Shown: positions 28,256-37,415 of the stretch, in pieces
Position numbering within the stretch: the stretch's first letter is position 1
How the letters are laid out: each line of letters opens with the position of its first letter
DNA from: an uncultured SAR86 cluster bacterium
GTDB taxonomy: Bacteria; Pseudomonadota; Gammaproteobacteria; Magnimaribacterales; D2472
DNA: 64,000 bases
Reading direction: 5' to 3'
Assembly: GCA_902593675.1 (NCBI GenBank)
Contig: CACJJI010000001.1
Location: 186,001 to 250,000 of the forward strand
Notes under the pieces: generated by a model
Told to the model about the DNA's origin: nothing
The model's input: only the letters and a program-made list of their open reading frames with translations
Databases searched by the model: none
Position numbers and translations under genes: made by a program

Positions 28256-29994
28256 TGAACAATATTAAACTAATTGCTATACTAATTTTTGTTGCAAGTT
28301 GCTCATCTGAGTCTTCGCAAATTAAGTTTGAGTCCTTGTTAGATTCAGAGTGGTCCAAAATAGTTAATGATAATCCTGTTTATGCCTCAAGCATGGGTGA
28401 TCTCAGTCAAAATACGAAATGGTCTGATACTTCAGTTGAAAAAATTTACTCAGATCATCAAGATCAGTTAGCTGTTCTTAATCAATTGGATGAATTGGAT
28501 ATCAGTGACTTCACTGAGGAAAATAAGGTAAATTACCTATTGTTCAAGCAGCAGTATGAAAATTCAATAGAATCTCATGCATACAAGACCTTTTTAATTC
28601 CATTTAGCCACAGAGGTGGTATACAGCTTCAACACGAAACTACCAGCATAGTACCCCTCAGAAATAAACAACACTACTTAGATTGGATAGAGAGAATTTC
28701 AAAGATAGATGTATTAGTAGATGCAGCAATTGAAAAAGCAAAAATAGGTATTGCAGAAGAAATTGTTCCTCCACGATTTCTCATGCAAAAAGTTTATAAA
28801 CAAATTGAGCTGCAAGCCTTTGTAGAACCAAAAGATAGTCCTTTTTACAGAGCCTTTCTTGAGATGGATAGATCATTGGATGGTGATGAGGTTCAAGAAA
28901 TTCAGCAAAAAGCTCTTGATGTTATAAAGTCAAAGGTTATTCCTGCTTATTTAAAACTCCATAGATTTTTTAAAGATGATTACCTTCCAGCCTGCAGAAA
29001 ATCCATCGGCATTAAAGAAATTAAGAACGGCAAAGAATATTATGAATTCTTAGCAAGAAAATTTACAACCACAAACCTGACTCCAAAAGAAATTCATGAA
29101 ATAGGTTTAGCTGAAGTTGCCAGAATAAGAAATGAAATGGATGCCATAATTAAAGAGGTTAAATGGGAGGGAACGTTTAAATCCTTCCTAGATAATTTAC
29201 GCACCAATCCTAAATTCTACTATGAAACACCTGAAGAACTTTTTGAGTCATATCTTGCAACTTCAAAGAGAATTGATCCAGAGCTAGTAAAACTCTTTAA
29301 AGTGCTCCCATCTATGCCCTATGGACTAAAGCCCATTCCTATGGAAAGTGCGCCTGATACGACAACAGCATACTATCAACGACCTGCCGCAGATGGTTCT
29401 CGAGCTGGATATTACTATGTAAATTTATATCGACCCGAAGTTAGACCAAAATATGAAATAGAAGTGCTTAGCGTTCATGAAGCAATGCCTGGCCATCATT
29501 TGCAAATAGCCCTCGCAATGGAATTAGATTTACCTAATTTTAGAAAGTATGGAGGCATTACTGCATTTGTTGAAGGTTGGGGGCTTTATAGCGAAAGACT
29601 TGGTTATGATTTAGGCTTGTATAAAGATCCTTATTCTAGATTTGGTCAACTGACCTATGACATGTGGCGAGCAATAAGACTGGTTGTAGATACTGGAATG
29701 CACTACTTTGATTGGAGCAGACAAGATGCAATAAATTACTTTTTGGATAATTCTGCAAAAACAAAACAAGATGTAATGAATGAGGTCGACAGGTATATAA
29801 ATTGGCCTGGACAAGCCCTCGCATACAAAATTGGTCAACTGAAAATACTTGAACTAAGAGCTAAAGCAGAATCTGAACTAGGTGATAGCTTTGATATCAA
29901 AGACTTTCATCACGAAGTGCTGAAAAGAGGCGCTCTACCCCTAGATATACTAGAAAAATATATTAATCAATGGATCGAAGAAGGGTTAAACTAA
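28255..29994 (+). CDS. DUF885-family lipoprotein, probable zinc metallopeptidase
   Basis: Starts with a lipoprotein signal (MNNIKLIAILIFVASCSS) that gives a lipidated cysteine near residue 16. The DUF885 hallmark SVHEAMPGHHLQIA (HExxxGHH type) occurs near residue 408, and YYYVNLYRPEVRPKYEIEVL precedes it. The family is related to thermolysin-like gluzincins, with few members characterised; periplasmic peptide hydrolysis is likely but not shown. It is 579 residues, typical. Its ATG overlaps the ETF-QO stop (TAATG). It ends 4 bp inside the convergent DUF1285 gene. Confidence 0.85.
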   Translation: MNNIKLIAILIFVASCSSESSQIKFESLLDSEWSKIVNDNPVYASSMGDLSQNTKWSDTSVEKIYSDHQDQLAVLNQLDELDISDFTEENKVNYLLFKQQYENSIESHAYKTFLIPFSHRGGIQLQHETTSIVPLRNKQHYLDWIERISKIDVLVDAAIEKAKIGIAEEIVPPRFLMQKVYKQIELQAFVEPKDSPFYRAFLEMDRSLDGDEVQEIQQKALDVIKSKVIPAYLKLHRFFKDDYLPACRKSIGIKEIKNGKEYYEFLARKFTTTNLTPKEIHEIGLAEVARIRNEMDAIIKEVKWEGTFKSFLDNLRTNPKFYYETPEELFESYLATSKRIDPELVKLFKVLPSMPYGLKPIPMESAPDTTTAYYQRPAADGSRAGYYYVNLYRPEVRPKYEIEVLSVHEAMPGHHLQIALAMELDLPNFRKYGGITAFVEGWGLYSERLGYDLGLYKDPYSRFGQLTYDMWRAIRLVVDTGMHYFDWSRQDAINYFLDNSAKTKQDVMNEVDRYINWPGQALAYKIGQLKILELRAKAESELGDSFDIKDFHHEVLKRGALPLDILEKYINQWIEEGLN

Positions 29995-30533
29995 TCACTT
30001 ATATTGCCTAGTTCAAACACGCAATCAAAACTTGTAAGTGATAGCTGGCCTTCAAAAACATTATCTTGTTTAAGGGCTATTTCTATTAACGAATAATAAA
30101 CAGAACGAGAGATAAATCCTTCGATATTATTTCTCACGTGAACAAATGGAATATATTCACCACCTATTTTTTTAACTTCTAGCTTGTGGTCTTGATCTAA
30201 GGGTATAGATAAATCCAGATTTGTTTTTAAAATAATATTCTTTTGGTCTGAATCAACCTCATAATCAACTATCATGTATGGAGCTAAATCTACTGTTACA
30301 GGTACTTTTTCTACAGGAGTGACTAAAAAATATCTGTTATTCTCAAATTTTAAAATTCTAGAAAATAGAATTTTTAATTTGTCTCTTCCAATAATTGAAC
30401 CTTGATAAAACCAATTACCTTCCCTATCAATTTTCATCTCCACCCCCTCACATAAATCAGGATTCCAAAGATGCACAGGAGGATACTTCTCCTCAATTGA
30501 ATTCACAGAGTGCAAAAGATCAGCGAAGTCCAT
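29991..30533 (-). CDS. DUF1285-family protein
   Basis: A 180-residue cytoplasmic protein. The family pattern is visible: VHLWNPDLCEGVEMKIDREGNWFYQGSIIGRD near the N-terminus and FLVTPVEKVPVTVDLAPYMIVDYE in the middle. Structures of this family show two small beta-rich domains; function is unknown. Overlaps the LysE-type gene upstream by 14 bp, as the last gene of the murB run. Confidence 0.8.
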   Translation of the reverse strand: MDFADLLHSVNSIEEKYPPVHLWNPDLCEGVEMKIDREGNWFYQGSIIGRDKLKILFSRILKFENNRYFLVTPVEKVPVTVDLAPYMIVDYEVDSDQKNIILKTNLDLSIPLDQDHKLEVKKIGGEYIPFVHVRNNIEGFISRSVYYSLIEIALKQDNVFEGQLSLTSFDCVFELGNISD

Positions 30534-31128
30534 ATAAGGTTTGCAGTAAAATTATTAAGCCCAATCCAGCAATAAATGCTGATGAGATAAATTGAATATT
30601 ATCAGAATGCTTATTAAAGATATCACCCATTGAATTATGAGTTAATGCATAGCTCACAAAGGAAAACCAAGCAGCGGTCACTATTGGGAAATATAACAAG
30701 TAAATTATCGACATTAATGAATTAGAGCTAAGATTTATAAAAGAGAATAGAGAAACTGTAAATAGAAATGCTTTTACATTTAACAAATTTGTTACCAAAC
30801 CAATTACAAATGGATTTTTGAATAGGACCTTTGCCTCGTCAGATTTAGATGATTTTTTTGAAACAAAAAAACCAATTCCAAGATAGAGTAAATATAAGGC
30901 TCCTAAAAATTTGATAAAAAATTTAGCCTCTTCAGAGCTATAAATTATTAATGAAATACCGGAAATAGCAAAAAAACAATGTATAAATATTCCAGAGCCA
31001 ATGCCTAGAGCGGTAAGTATGCCCTGGGCCCGACCTCCAACAAATGATTGTTGAAAGATAATGGCAGTATCTGGACCAGGCGACATAACAGCTAACAAAT
31101 GAGCAATGGCAGCTGAAACAAACATCAT
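30520..31128 (-). CDS. LysE/RhtB-family amino acid exporter
   Basis: Integral membrane protein with about six helices, exporting amino acids or related compounds. The family signature near the N-terminus is MSPGPDTAIIFQQSFVGGRAQGILTALGIGSG, and NPFVIGLVTNLLNVKAFLFTVSLFSF contains the second conserved segment (N-P-K-A type). 202 residues. The true substrate is not visible. ATG overlaps the murB stop by 4 bp; DUF1285 overlaps its end. Confidence 0.88.
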   Translation of the reverse strand: MMFVSAAIAHLLAVMSPGPDTAIIFQQSFVGGRAQGILTALGIGSGIFIHCFFAISGISLIIYSSEEAKFFIKFLGALYLLYLGIGFFVSKKSSKSDEAKVLFKNPFVIGLVTNLLNVKAFLFTVSLFSFINLSSNSLMSIIYLLYFPIVTAAWFSFVSYALTHNSMGDIFNKHSDNIQFISSAFIAGLGLIILLQTLYGLR

Positions 31129-32087
31129 GAACCTATTATCTCAGGTTCAATTACTAACTGTATTTTAAATTGCTCATATATTTTTGATTGTATTTGATTG
31201 AGGAGATTTATTACTTCATCAAATGATGCGCCGCCATTATTGATAAGCACGAGGGAGTGGTTAGCATAGAAACCCAAAGTATTAGGAATTATTAATTCAG
31301 GTTTGATTAGCTCAATAAGTCTTGCTGCGCTGAACTTTGTAAATCCGTCTACCTGATCCCAACGATGACCATCTAAAAAAGTACGATCAAAATCATTAGT
31401 TCTTAAAATGGGATTTTTAAAGATACTTCCTACATTAGGCATTAGCTTCGGATCAGGCAATTTAGAGTTCCTAATATCTTTTATGGATTCAGAAAGCACT
31501 CTTGGAGTTATAGAGGAGCTATCAATCGAGTTATCTTTGAGAAAATCACTTAATGCTGGGTAGCTTAAGTTAGGTTCAAAAGATTTATTAAATATGAAGT
31601 TAACTTTCAAAATAATATAATTTTTTAATTTAAATATTGAATGACGATATGAAAATTCACATTGATCATTATTCAACGTTTCAACTCTTCTTGTGCTTAA
31701 ATTAAAACATTCAATGCTTCTAATGAATGAACTTATTTCAACACCATAGGCCCCAATATTTTGAACAGGTGCTGCGCCAACAGACCCTGGTATATGTGTC
31801 AGATTTTCTATGCCATACAGCTCATTTATCAGGCAATGTTCAATTAAATCAGCCCAGTTAAGCCCTGCCCCAACAGCAATACAATTACCATTTATCTCTA
31901 TTTCCTTTAATTGAACTGAAATAACAGTTCCATCATAGTAGTCACTTAAAATCACATTGGTGCCTGCACCAAGTATCAAAATTTCATCTTGATTAACTTC
32001 ATCGAGCATAGATAAGTCATCCAAGGAATTTATGTATATATAGTTTTTTGCTTTTGCTTTGAGATCAAAAGAGTTAGATATCATCAT
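31125..32087 (-). CDS. murB: UDP-N-acetylenolpyruvoylglucosamine reductase
   Basis: NADPH- and FAD-dependent step that completes UDP-MurNAc for peptidoglycan. Features: ILGAGTNVILSD and GAGLNWADLIEHC of the FAD domain, IENLTHIPGSVGAAPVQNIGAYGVE, YRHSIFK, and the motif NVGSIFKNPI. Length 320 versus 342 in E. coli. It lacks an obvious insertion and looks like the standard enzyme. It lies 2 bp after kdsB, in the conserved kdsB-murB order of Pseudomonas relatives. An in-frame M2 is an equal alternative start. Confidence 0.95.
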   Translation of the reverse strand: MMISNSFDLKAKAKNYIYINSLDDLSMLDEVNQDEILILGAGTNVILSDYYDGTVISVQLKEIEINGNCIAVGAGLNWADLIEHCLINELYGIENLTHIPGSVGAAPVQNIGAYGVEISSFIRSIECFNLSTRRVETLNNDQCEFSYRHSIFKLKNYIILKVNFIFNKSFEPNLSYPALSDFLKDNSIDSSSITPRVLSESIKDIRNSKLPDPKLMPNVGSIFKNPILRTNDFDRTFLDGHRWDQVDGFTKFSAARLIELIKPELIIPNTLGFYANHSLVLINNGGASFDEVINLLNQIQSKIYEQFKIQLVIEPEIIGS

Positions 32088-32089
32088 AA

Positions 32090-32827
32090 TTAATCGTTCT
32101 GCTTAGCAAAGATTTTCGCAGCCTCTAAATCTTCAGGAGTGTCTATGCCTATTGGCGCTTCATATTCAAAATCTTCAACAATAATATTAAAACCATTATC
32201 TAAAAACCTTAATTGCTCTAGTTTCTCCAATTCCTCATTCGCGGTTGGTTTTAATTTACTTAAAGCTTGCAAAGTATCATTTGTATAAGCGTAGATACCC
32301 AGATGCTTCAGGTAATTTTTATACTCTGCGGTAAATGAGTTAGGTATCACAGCACGGGAAAAATACATGGCTCTTTTGGAAAGAGATCTGACAACTTTCA
32401 CTTCATGCGAGCTATTAAAATCCATTTCGTTTGAGAATTTAATGCATGCAGTTGATATTGGCGTATCTATACTTAGCAACATAGGTAACTGATTTATAAT
32501 TTGAACAGGCATAAATGGCTCATCACCTTGAAGATTAATAATTGGAACATCATCAGGTAAATCAAGTTTCTTAGCAGCTTCAGCAATTCTATCCATGCCA
32601 GAAATATGGTCTGATGAAGTCATCACAACATTTGCGCCACAAGACTCACAATGATCTTTAATTTCAACACTATCAGTTGCAATATATATATTGCTAGCAT
32701 TGGAGGTATTAGCTAAATCTATAACTCGAGATATAACAGTACGGCCATTAATCATAGCCATGGGTTTATTGGGGAGACGAGATGAAGCAGCTCTTGCTGG
32801 AACAATAATTACAAAAGAATTAGTCAT
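32090..32827 (-). CDS. kdsB: 3-deoxy-manno-octulosonate cytidylyltransferase
   Basis: Activates Kdo as CMP-Kdo for lipopolysaccharide core synthesis. N-terminal nucleotide motif IVPARAASSRLPNKPMAMI, then VMTSSDHISGMDRIAEA and INLQGDEPFMPVQII, with YAYTNDTLQAL and EKLEQLRFLDNGFNI in the C-terminal half. 245 residues, standard. Overlaps the Trm112-like gene upstream by 8 bp. Together with lpxK and msbA it forms an LPS block. Confidence 0.96.
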   Translation of the reverse strand: MTNSFVIIVPARAASSRLPNKPMAMINGRTVISRVIDLANTSNASNIYIATDSVEIKDHCESCGANVVMTSSDHISGMDRIAEAAKKLDLPDDVPIINLQGDEPFMPVQIINQLPMLLSIDTPISTACIKFSNEMDFNSSHEVKVVRSLSKRAMYFSRAVIPNSFTAEYKNYLKHLGIYAYTNDTLQALSKLKPTANEELEKLEQLRFLDNGFNIIVEDFEYEAPIGIDTPEDLEAAKIFAKQND

Positions 32828-32984
32828 TTAGAGAAAAAATTCTATCTTCTACCATCCTAGGTATATCATCCTCAATGGGATAGCCGATGTTGCATTGATC
32901 GCATTCAAGATGATCCTCTTTATCAATCAACTTTGATTTACATCTAATGCATCCCATAATATTTAAAATATCTTTATCTATCAT
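32820..32984 (-). CDS. Trm112/YcaR-like small zinc-ribbon protein (54 aa, not in ORF track)
   Basis: Read from ATG 32984: MIDKDILNIMGCIRCKSKLI, then LECDQCNIGYPIEDDIPRMV. Two CxxC pairs fit a zinc ribbon, and the IGYPIxxxIPxM ending is the Trm112/YcaR signature. In E. coli ycaR sits between lpxK and kdsB, exactly as here. Overlaps the LpxK end by 11 bp and kdsB by 8 bp. Role unknown in bacteria; Trm112 in eukaryotes activates methyltransferases. Confidence 0.9.
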   Translation of the reverse strand: MIDKDILNIMGCIRCKSKLIDKEDHLECDQCNIGYPIEDDIPRMVEDRIFSLND

Positions 32985-35730
32985 TTAGTTTCTCCTCAAG
33001 TCGATCTATAAACTGGGACTCTATCTTAGATTCAATACTGAGATACCAAATCTTTGAATTTTTAAAATGCTTGCATTTAGCAGCATCTTTTTCTGTCATC
33101 AGTATTGGTAGATGGTCAAGGTAATATAAATCTCTTTTGTTGTATTTGTGATGATCTGGAAATGGATTTTTATCAAACTCAAAGCCCAGTCTAAGCAGTA
33201 AATCAAAAAACCTATTAGGATTACCAACTCCCGCTATTGCATGAACCTGATTATGCATGGGCCACTTATCAATAGAGTATTCTTTGCCAGAATTTAAATG
33301 AATAAATTTGGCTGGACTTAAAGTCATTAAAATTTCATCCCCTTCAGTAGGTCCTCCGTTATTTACTATAAAATCAACCTCGGACAATCTTGATTTAGGC
33401 TCTCTTAGAGGGCCTGCAGGAAATGCTAAGCCATTCCCCAGTCTCCTTGCACCATCAATTACAGCAATTTCAATATCTCTGCCCATTGCGTAATGCTGCA
33501 ATCCATCATCTGAAATAATGACATCAACATCATGTTTTTCTTGAAGTTTTTTTGCTGCTCTTGATCTATTTTTATCAATAAAAAATGGGATATTTAATTT
33601 AGCTAAAATTTGGGCCTCGTCACCTGTTTGTTTATAGGTAGTTTCAGAGTTAACTTCAAGTGTGCCTGAATATTTGCCACCATATCCCCTACTTACTAAC
33701 CCCGGTTTAAATCCACGTTTAGCTAGCTCGTTTGCAATAAATTTTACTAAAGGTGTTTTGCCAGTTCCGCCCATTGAAATATTTCCAACAACAACTATGG
33801 GTTTGGGAGAGTTCCAAACTTTTTTAGGGTTTTTTAAATATGAATTCCTTCGCAACTTAACCAAAGAAGTAAATAAAAAAGTTAAAGGGACCAAGATATA
33901 TAACCAAAAGCTTTTGTTATACCAAGCATCAATGAGATAGCCTTGTTGGGTTGGCTCCTCGGTAAAGGTTGGGAAATATTCTTGACCGACAGGTTTTTTT
34001 GATGATTTTTTTTGATCGCTAGAATCACTAAATTTATTTTGATATAAACTCTTGTAGATGCCTTCTTGGCTTAATAATTCATCATGAGTGCCTGACTCTG
34101 CAACTGAACCATTGTCTAAAACTAAAATTTTATCAGCATTTTCAATAGTAGAAAGTCTATGAGCAATTACAATGGTTGTCCTATTATTAATTAATTGCTC
34201 TATTGCCTCTTGAACAATTAATTCAGATTCATTATCTAGCGCTGAAGTTGCTTCATCTAAAATAATGATTGGTGAATCTTTGTAAAAAGCTCTAGCTATA
34301 GCGATTCTTTGTCGCTGACCGCCAGACAGCAAGACGCCGTCATCACCTATTTCCGATTTAAAACCTTCAGGAAGCCGTGAAATAAATTCATTACAGCCAG
34401 AGATTTCCGCTGCTTCTTTTAATTTAGCTTCATTAATCTTACTGTCACCATAGGCAATATTTTTTTCAATGGTGTCATTAAACAAAGTTGGTGATTGATT
34501 TACGATCGAAATAGATTTTCTGAGATGAGATAATTGATAATCTAATATGCTGATATCATCAATACAGATTTTTCCTGAGTAATCAGAATAAAATCTTGAA
34601 ATCAAATTAGCAATTGTTGATTTCCCTGAGCCAGATTTCCCAACAATAGCAACAGTTTCATTTTGACTGATTTCAAAATTTAGATTATCTAAGACAAATT
34701 CTTTAGAGTTATATGCAAAGGAAACATCTGAAAACGAAATATTTCCTGTAATTTTTGAGTCTAATTCACCTGAATCATCCTCTTCTTTTTCATCTAATTG
34801 ATCAAATATTTCAACAGCAGCTGCCAAACCTTTCTGAATAACAGCATTAATATTTGATAGCTGTCTAATAGGCTTTGCCATCAAACCTGCAGCAGTAATA
34901 AAAGCTACAAAATCTTCAGCGCTAAGTTCTATACCAAGTTGTGAACCCAGTGCAAAATACGCAACTATAGATAATGAAACTGAAACTAGCAGCTGAATAA
35001 TTGGTGTTGCTAAATTACTTGTAGCTTCAAGCTTTAAATTTTGAGTTTTATTTGAAGCATTGGCATCGAAGAACCTATCTTTTTCATATTTTTCAGCATT
35101 AAATGATTTAATTTCTAGGTTTCCATCTACAGCTTCAGACGCAAGATGGGTTACATCCCCCATTGCTGTTTGAATTGTTTTCGCTAACTTTCGTAATCTT
35201 CGACCAGCAATGTAAACAATTAGGGCTATAAATGGTGTGGTGATCAGCAATAATAGGGTTAATTTCCAATTCAAAGTAAACATATAAACTAGCAAGCCAA
35301 CAAGAAGAAATCCCTCTCTTACAAAAGTCTTGATTGCATTTGAGGCTGCGCCTGAAACTTGAGTGGTAGTGAAAGTAATTCTATTAATCAGTTGTCCTGA
35401 TTGGTTTTGATCAAAAAAATTCTTAGGAAGATTGATAAGCTTTGAGAACAACTCAGACCTAAGATCATGAACAATACCAAAACCAACCCTAGACATAAAA
35501 TAATTGCCTATAAAAAAGCCTGCACCTCTTCCAATAGCTATAAAAATTAATGCCAGGACAAGATAGATGCTGAAATCATTTTGATCAGAATTGATGTATT
35601 CAATAATTCTTCTTATCCATTCAACAGCAGCAATATCTGCAGAAGCAAATAGAATGAATCCAAAAATGCTTAAAATAAATGAAAATTTAAATCGAAAGGT
35701 ATACGAAAATAGTCTCTTTAAAGGATTCAT
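32974..35730 (-). CDS. msbA-lpxK: MsbA-LpxK fusion: lipid A flippase joined to tetraacyldisaccharide 4'-kinase
   Basis: A single 918-residue ORF. Residues 1-566 are an MsbA-type ABC half-transporter: six membrane helices, Walker A GKSGSGKST (364-372), signature LSGGQRQR (468-475), Walker B IIILDEA (488-494), H-loop H524. A charged linker of about 30 residues (QKKSSKKPVGQEYFPTFTEE) leads into LpxK at about residue 598: membrane anchor LIDAWYNKSFWLYILVPLTF, P-loop GNISMGGTGKTP (649-660), DDGLQHYAMGRDIEI, AFPAGPLREP and the C-terminal MTEKDAAKC. LpxK is about 320 residues, full length. No ATG, GTG or TTG is seen at the domain border, so a separate LpxK start is unlikely. The protein would both phosphorylate lipid A precursor and flip the finished molecule. 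exbD lies 2 bp upstream. Confidence 0.93.
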   Translation of the reverse strand: MNPLKRLFSYTFRFKFSFILSIFGFILFASADIAAVEWIRRIIEYINSDQNDFSIYLVLALIFIAIGRGAGFFIGNYFMSRVGFGIVHDLRSELFSKLINLPKNFFDQNQSGQLINRITFTTTQVSGAASNAIKTFVREGFLLVGLLVYMFTLNWKLTLLLLITTPFIALIVYIAGRRLRKLAKTIQTAMGDVTHLASEAVDGNLEIKSFNAEKYEKDRFFDANASNKTQNLKLEATSNLATPIIQLLVSVSLSIVAYFALGSQLGIELSAEDFVAFITAAGLMAKPIRQLSNINAVIQKGLAAAVEIFDQLDEKEEDDSGELDSKITGNISFSDVSFAYNSKEFVLDNLNFEISQNETVAIVGKSGSGKSTIANLISRFYSDYSGKICIDDISILDYQLSHLRKSISIVNQSPTLFNDTIEKNIAYGDSKINEAKLKEAAEISGCNEFISRLPEGFKSEIGDDGVLLSGGQRQRIAIARAFYKDSPIIILDEATSALDNESELIVQEAIEQLINNRTTIVIAHRLSTIENADKILVLDNGSVAESGTHDELLSQEGIYKSLYQNKFSDSSDQKKSSKKPVGQEYFPTFTEEPTQQGYLIDAWYNKSFWLYILVPLTFLFTSLVKLRRNSYLKNPKKVWNSPKPIVVVGNISMGGTGKTPLVKFIANELAKRGFKPGLVSRGYGGKYSGTLEVNSETTYKQTGDEAQILAKLNIPFFIDKNRSRAAKKLQEKHDVDVIISDDGLQHYAMGRDIEIAVIDGARRLGNGLAFPAGPLREPKSRLSEVDFIVNNGGPTEGDEILMTLSPAKFIHLNSGKEYSIDKWPMHNQVHAIAGVGNPNRFFDLLLRLGFEFDKNPFPDHHKYNKRDLYYLDHLPILMTEKDAAKCKHFKNSKIWYLSIESKIESQFIDRLEEKLNDR

Positions 35731-35732
35731 GA

Positions 35733-36137
35733 CTAACCATTATAGGTTTTAATCTGTATGTTTTGAAATCCAAGTTGCTGCAGACCATCCATCAATTCAA
35801 TAACCCATTCGTGGATAGCTTTGCTCTCTATAGATAGAACCACAACTTCTGATCTGGAAAAAGCTGCATTCACTCCAACAAATAATTGATCTAACTCAGA
35901 CATTAAAAATTCCTGATTATCAATTATTATTTTTCCAGTATCTAATAAAATAATATTTTGAGAGTCATTAGAAATTGACGATGAAAATGATTCGGATTCA
36001 GGGAGATCAAGGGTCAAGTATTGGTTGGTTTCAATTTTTGAGGTTACAACAAAGAAAATAACCAATAAAAACACGATGTCAATTAAAGGTGTGATTTCAA
36101 CTGAAAGAGCTCGTTCTTTGTCATTATAAAATTTCAT
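35733..36137 (-). CDS. exbD: ExbD/TolR-family biopolymer transport protein
   Basis: Single N-terminal helix protein (EITPLIDIVFLLVIFFVVTS) with the conserved membrane aspartate in PLIDIVFLL that carries the proton current, and a small periplasmic domain. At 134 residues it is typical. Overlaps exbB by 4 bp. In Pseudomonas and Acinetobacter relatives an exbB-exbD pair occupies the same place ahead of lpxK. Its partner could be TonB or an unknown envelope motor; no tonB is nearby, so the ExbD/TolR choice is by position. Confidence 0.9.
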   Translation of the reverse strand: MKFYNDKERALSVEITPLIDIVFLLVIFFVVTSKIETNQYLTLDLPESESFSSSISNDSQNIILLDTGKIIIDNQEFLMSELDQLFVGVNAAFSRSEVVVLSIESKAIHEWVIELMDGLQQLGFQNIQIKTYNG

Positions 36138-36736
36138 TTCTTATACAAAAAATCTAAGAAAATTGAGGTATTAGCTTGCAAAACCGACATCAAAATTAAG
36201 GTTTTTTGCTCGAAATATCGATAAAAGACTATGGCTGGTACGGCAATTATTAAGCCAAAGGCGGTTGTAATTAACGCTTCTGAAATTCCGGCTGCTAGTA
36301 AATCAGTATTAGCTGAACCATTTACATCAATGTTGCTAAAAACAGTTATCATCCCGACAACCGTTCCCAGAAGTCCAAGCAATGGGCTGATGCTAGCTAT
36401 TGTGCTGAGCATCGATAAGTTTCGATCCAGTAATAATTTTATTTCTGAAGCCTTTTCCTCAGCTTTTATTTCAACAAATTCTCTTGAACTTAAGCGGTAC
36501 TGATAACAGTGTTGAAGCAAGTCACCAAGCTGAGATGTGGTTGCTATTTCCTGTTGATTTTGTGCATGAAAAGCATCTTTCTGTATTAAATTTTGCGCTT
36601 GTCTTAACAATCCTTTGGGAGCAACTAACCTCCTTTGCAAAAACCAAAGTCTTTCAAGCACTATCGAAATGACCAGGATAGAGCAAACAAGCAAAGGCCA
36701 GATAAACCATCCACCAGAAATTAATAAATTATTCAT
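36134..36736 (-). CDS. exbB: MotA/TolQ/ExbB-family proton channel protein
   Basis: Membrane protein of 200 residues with three helices: one near the N-terminus (GWFIWPLLVCSILVISIVLE) and two flanking LSTIASISPLLGLLGTVVGMI and EALITTAFGLIIAVPAIVFY, the two signature segments of the TolQ/ExbB family. It forms a pentamer round the ExbD dimer. Starts 1 bp after lolD. Encoded in a block with Lol and LPS genes. Confidence 0.91.
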   Translation of the reverse strand: MNNLLISGGWFIWPLLVCSILVISIVLERLWFLQRRLVAPKGLLRQAQNLIQKDAFHAQNQQEIATTSQLGDLLQHCYQYRLSSREFVEIKAEEKASEIKLLLDRNLSMLSTIASISPLLGLLGTVVGMITVFSNIDVNGSANTDLLAAGISEALITTAFGLIIAVPAIVFYRYFEQKTLILMSVLQANTSIFLDFLYKK

Positions 36737-36737
36737 A

Positions 36738-37415
36738 TTATGTTGGCTTTAAATCCCCATTCTCAATGCGAAATACCGTATCCAGTTTACCAGCATAATT
36801 CAAATCATGAGTTGCAACCACAATACCAATATTATGATCTTTAGCTAATTTAATAGTGAGGTCTTGAATTATCTCAGCATTTTCTTGATCTAAATTACCA
36901 GTTGGTTCATCCATCAATATAAACTTAGGCTCGTGAACAACAGCTCTAGCAATTGCAACTCGCTGCCGCTCTCCTCCTGAAAGCATATATGGATATTTAT
37001 TTTGTAATTCTATAATTCCGAGCTCATCAAGGGTTTGTAAAATTTTTTGAGAATTCTCAGTAATTTTTTTATTATTCGCAATTTTGAAAACCAAATTACA
37101 ATTTTCAAAAACAGTTAGATCATCTAATAAGTAATGGAATTGATATGCGTATCCAAATAATGCATTTCTCATTGAATTAAAATTTTCTAAATTATTGGAT
37201 AGCAAATTAATCTCATTAAAAAAAATGTTGCCCAGATCAGGGTGCTCCAAGCCAGCAAGTATTTGTAATAGAGTAGTTTTCCCGCTACCCGATGAGCCTA
37301 TAACTCCAATTGCTTGACCTTCAGAAATTGTAATTGAGACGCCTGAAAGGACATCAGAATAATGTCCTCCAGATTGGTAAGATTTGTAGAGATCTGAGGC
37401 TATAAGTTTATTCAT
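36738..37415 (-). CDS. lolD: Lipoprotein-releasing system ATPase LolD
   Basis: Nucleotide-binding subunit of the ABC transporter that releases lipoproteins from the inner membrane to LolA. Walker A GSSGSGKTTLLQIL, signature YMLSGGERQRVAIARA, Walker B FILMDEPTGNLD, the last being the LolD/MacB family form. 225 residues. Overlaps the permease gene by 8 bp, so the two are coupled. Confidence 0.94.
   Translation of the reverse strand: MNKLIASDLYKSYQSGGHYSDVLSGVSITISEGQAIGVIGSSGSGKTTLLQILAGLEHPDLGNIFFNEINLLSNNLENFNSMRNALFGYAYQFHYLLDDLTVFENCNLVFKIANNKKITENSQKILQTLDELGIIELQNKYPYMLSGGERQRVAIARAVVHEPKFILMDEPTGNLDQENAEIIQDLTIKLAKDHNIGIVVATHDLNYAGKLDTVFRIENGDLKPT

Noticed and set aside
28065-28268. 67-aa ORF inside the 3' end of ETF-QO
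   Set aside because: Shadow frame of the ferredoxin-like part of ETF-QO.
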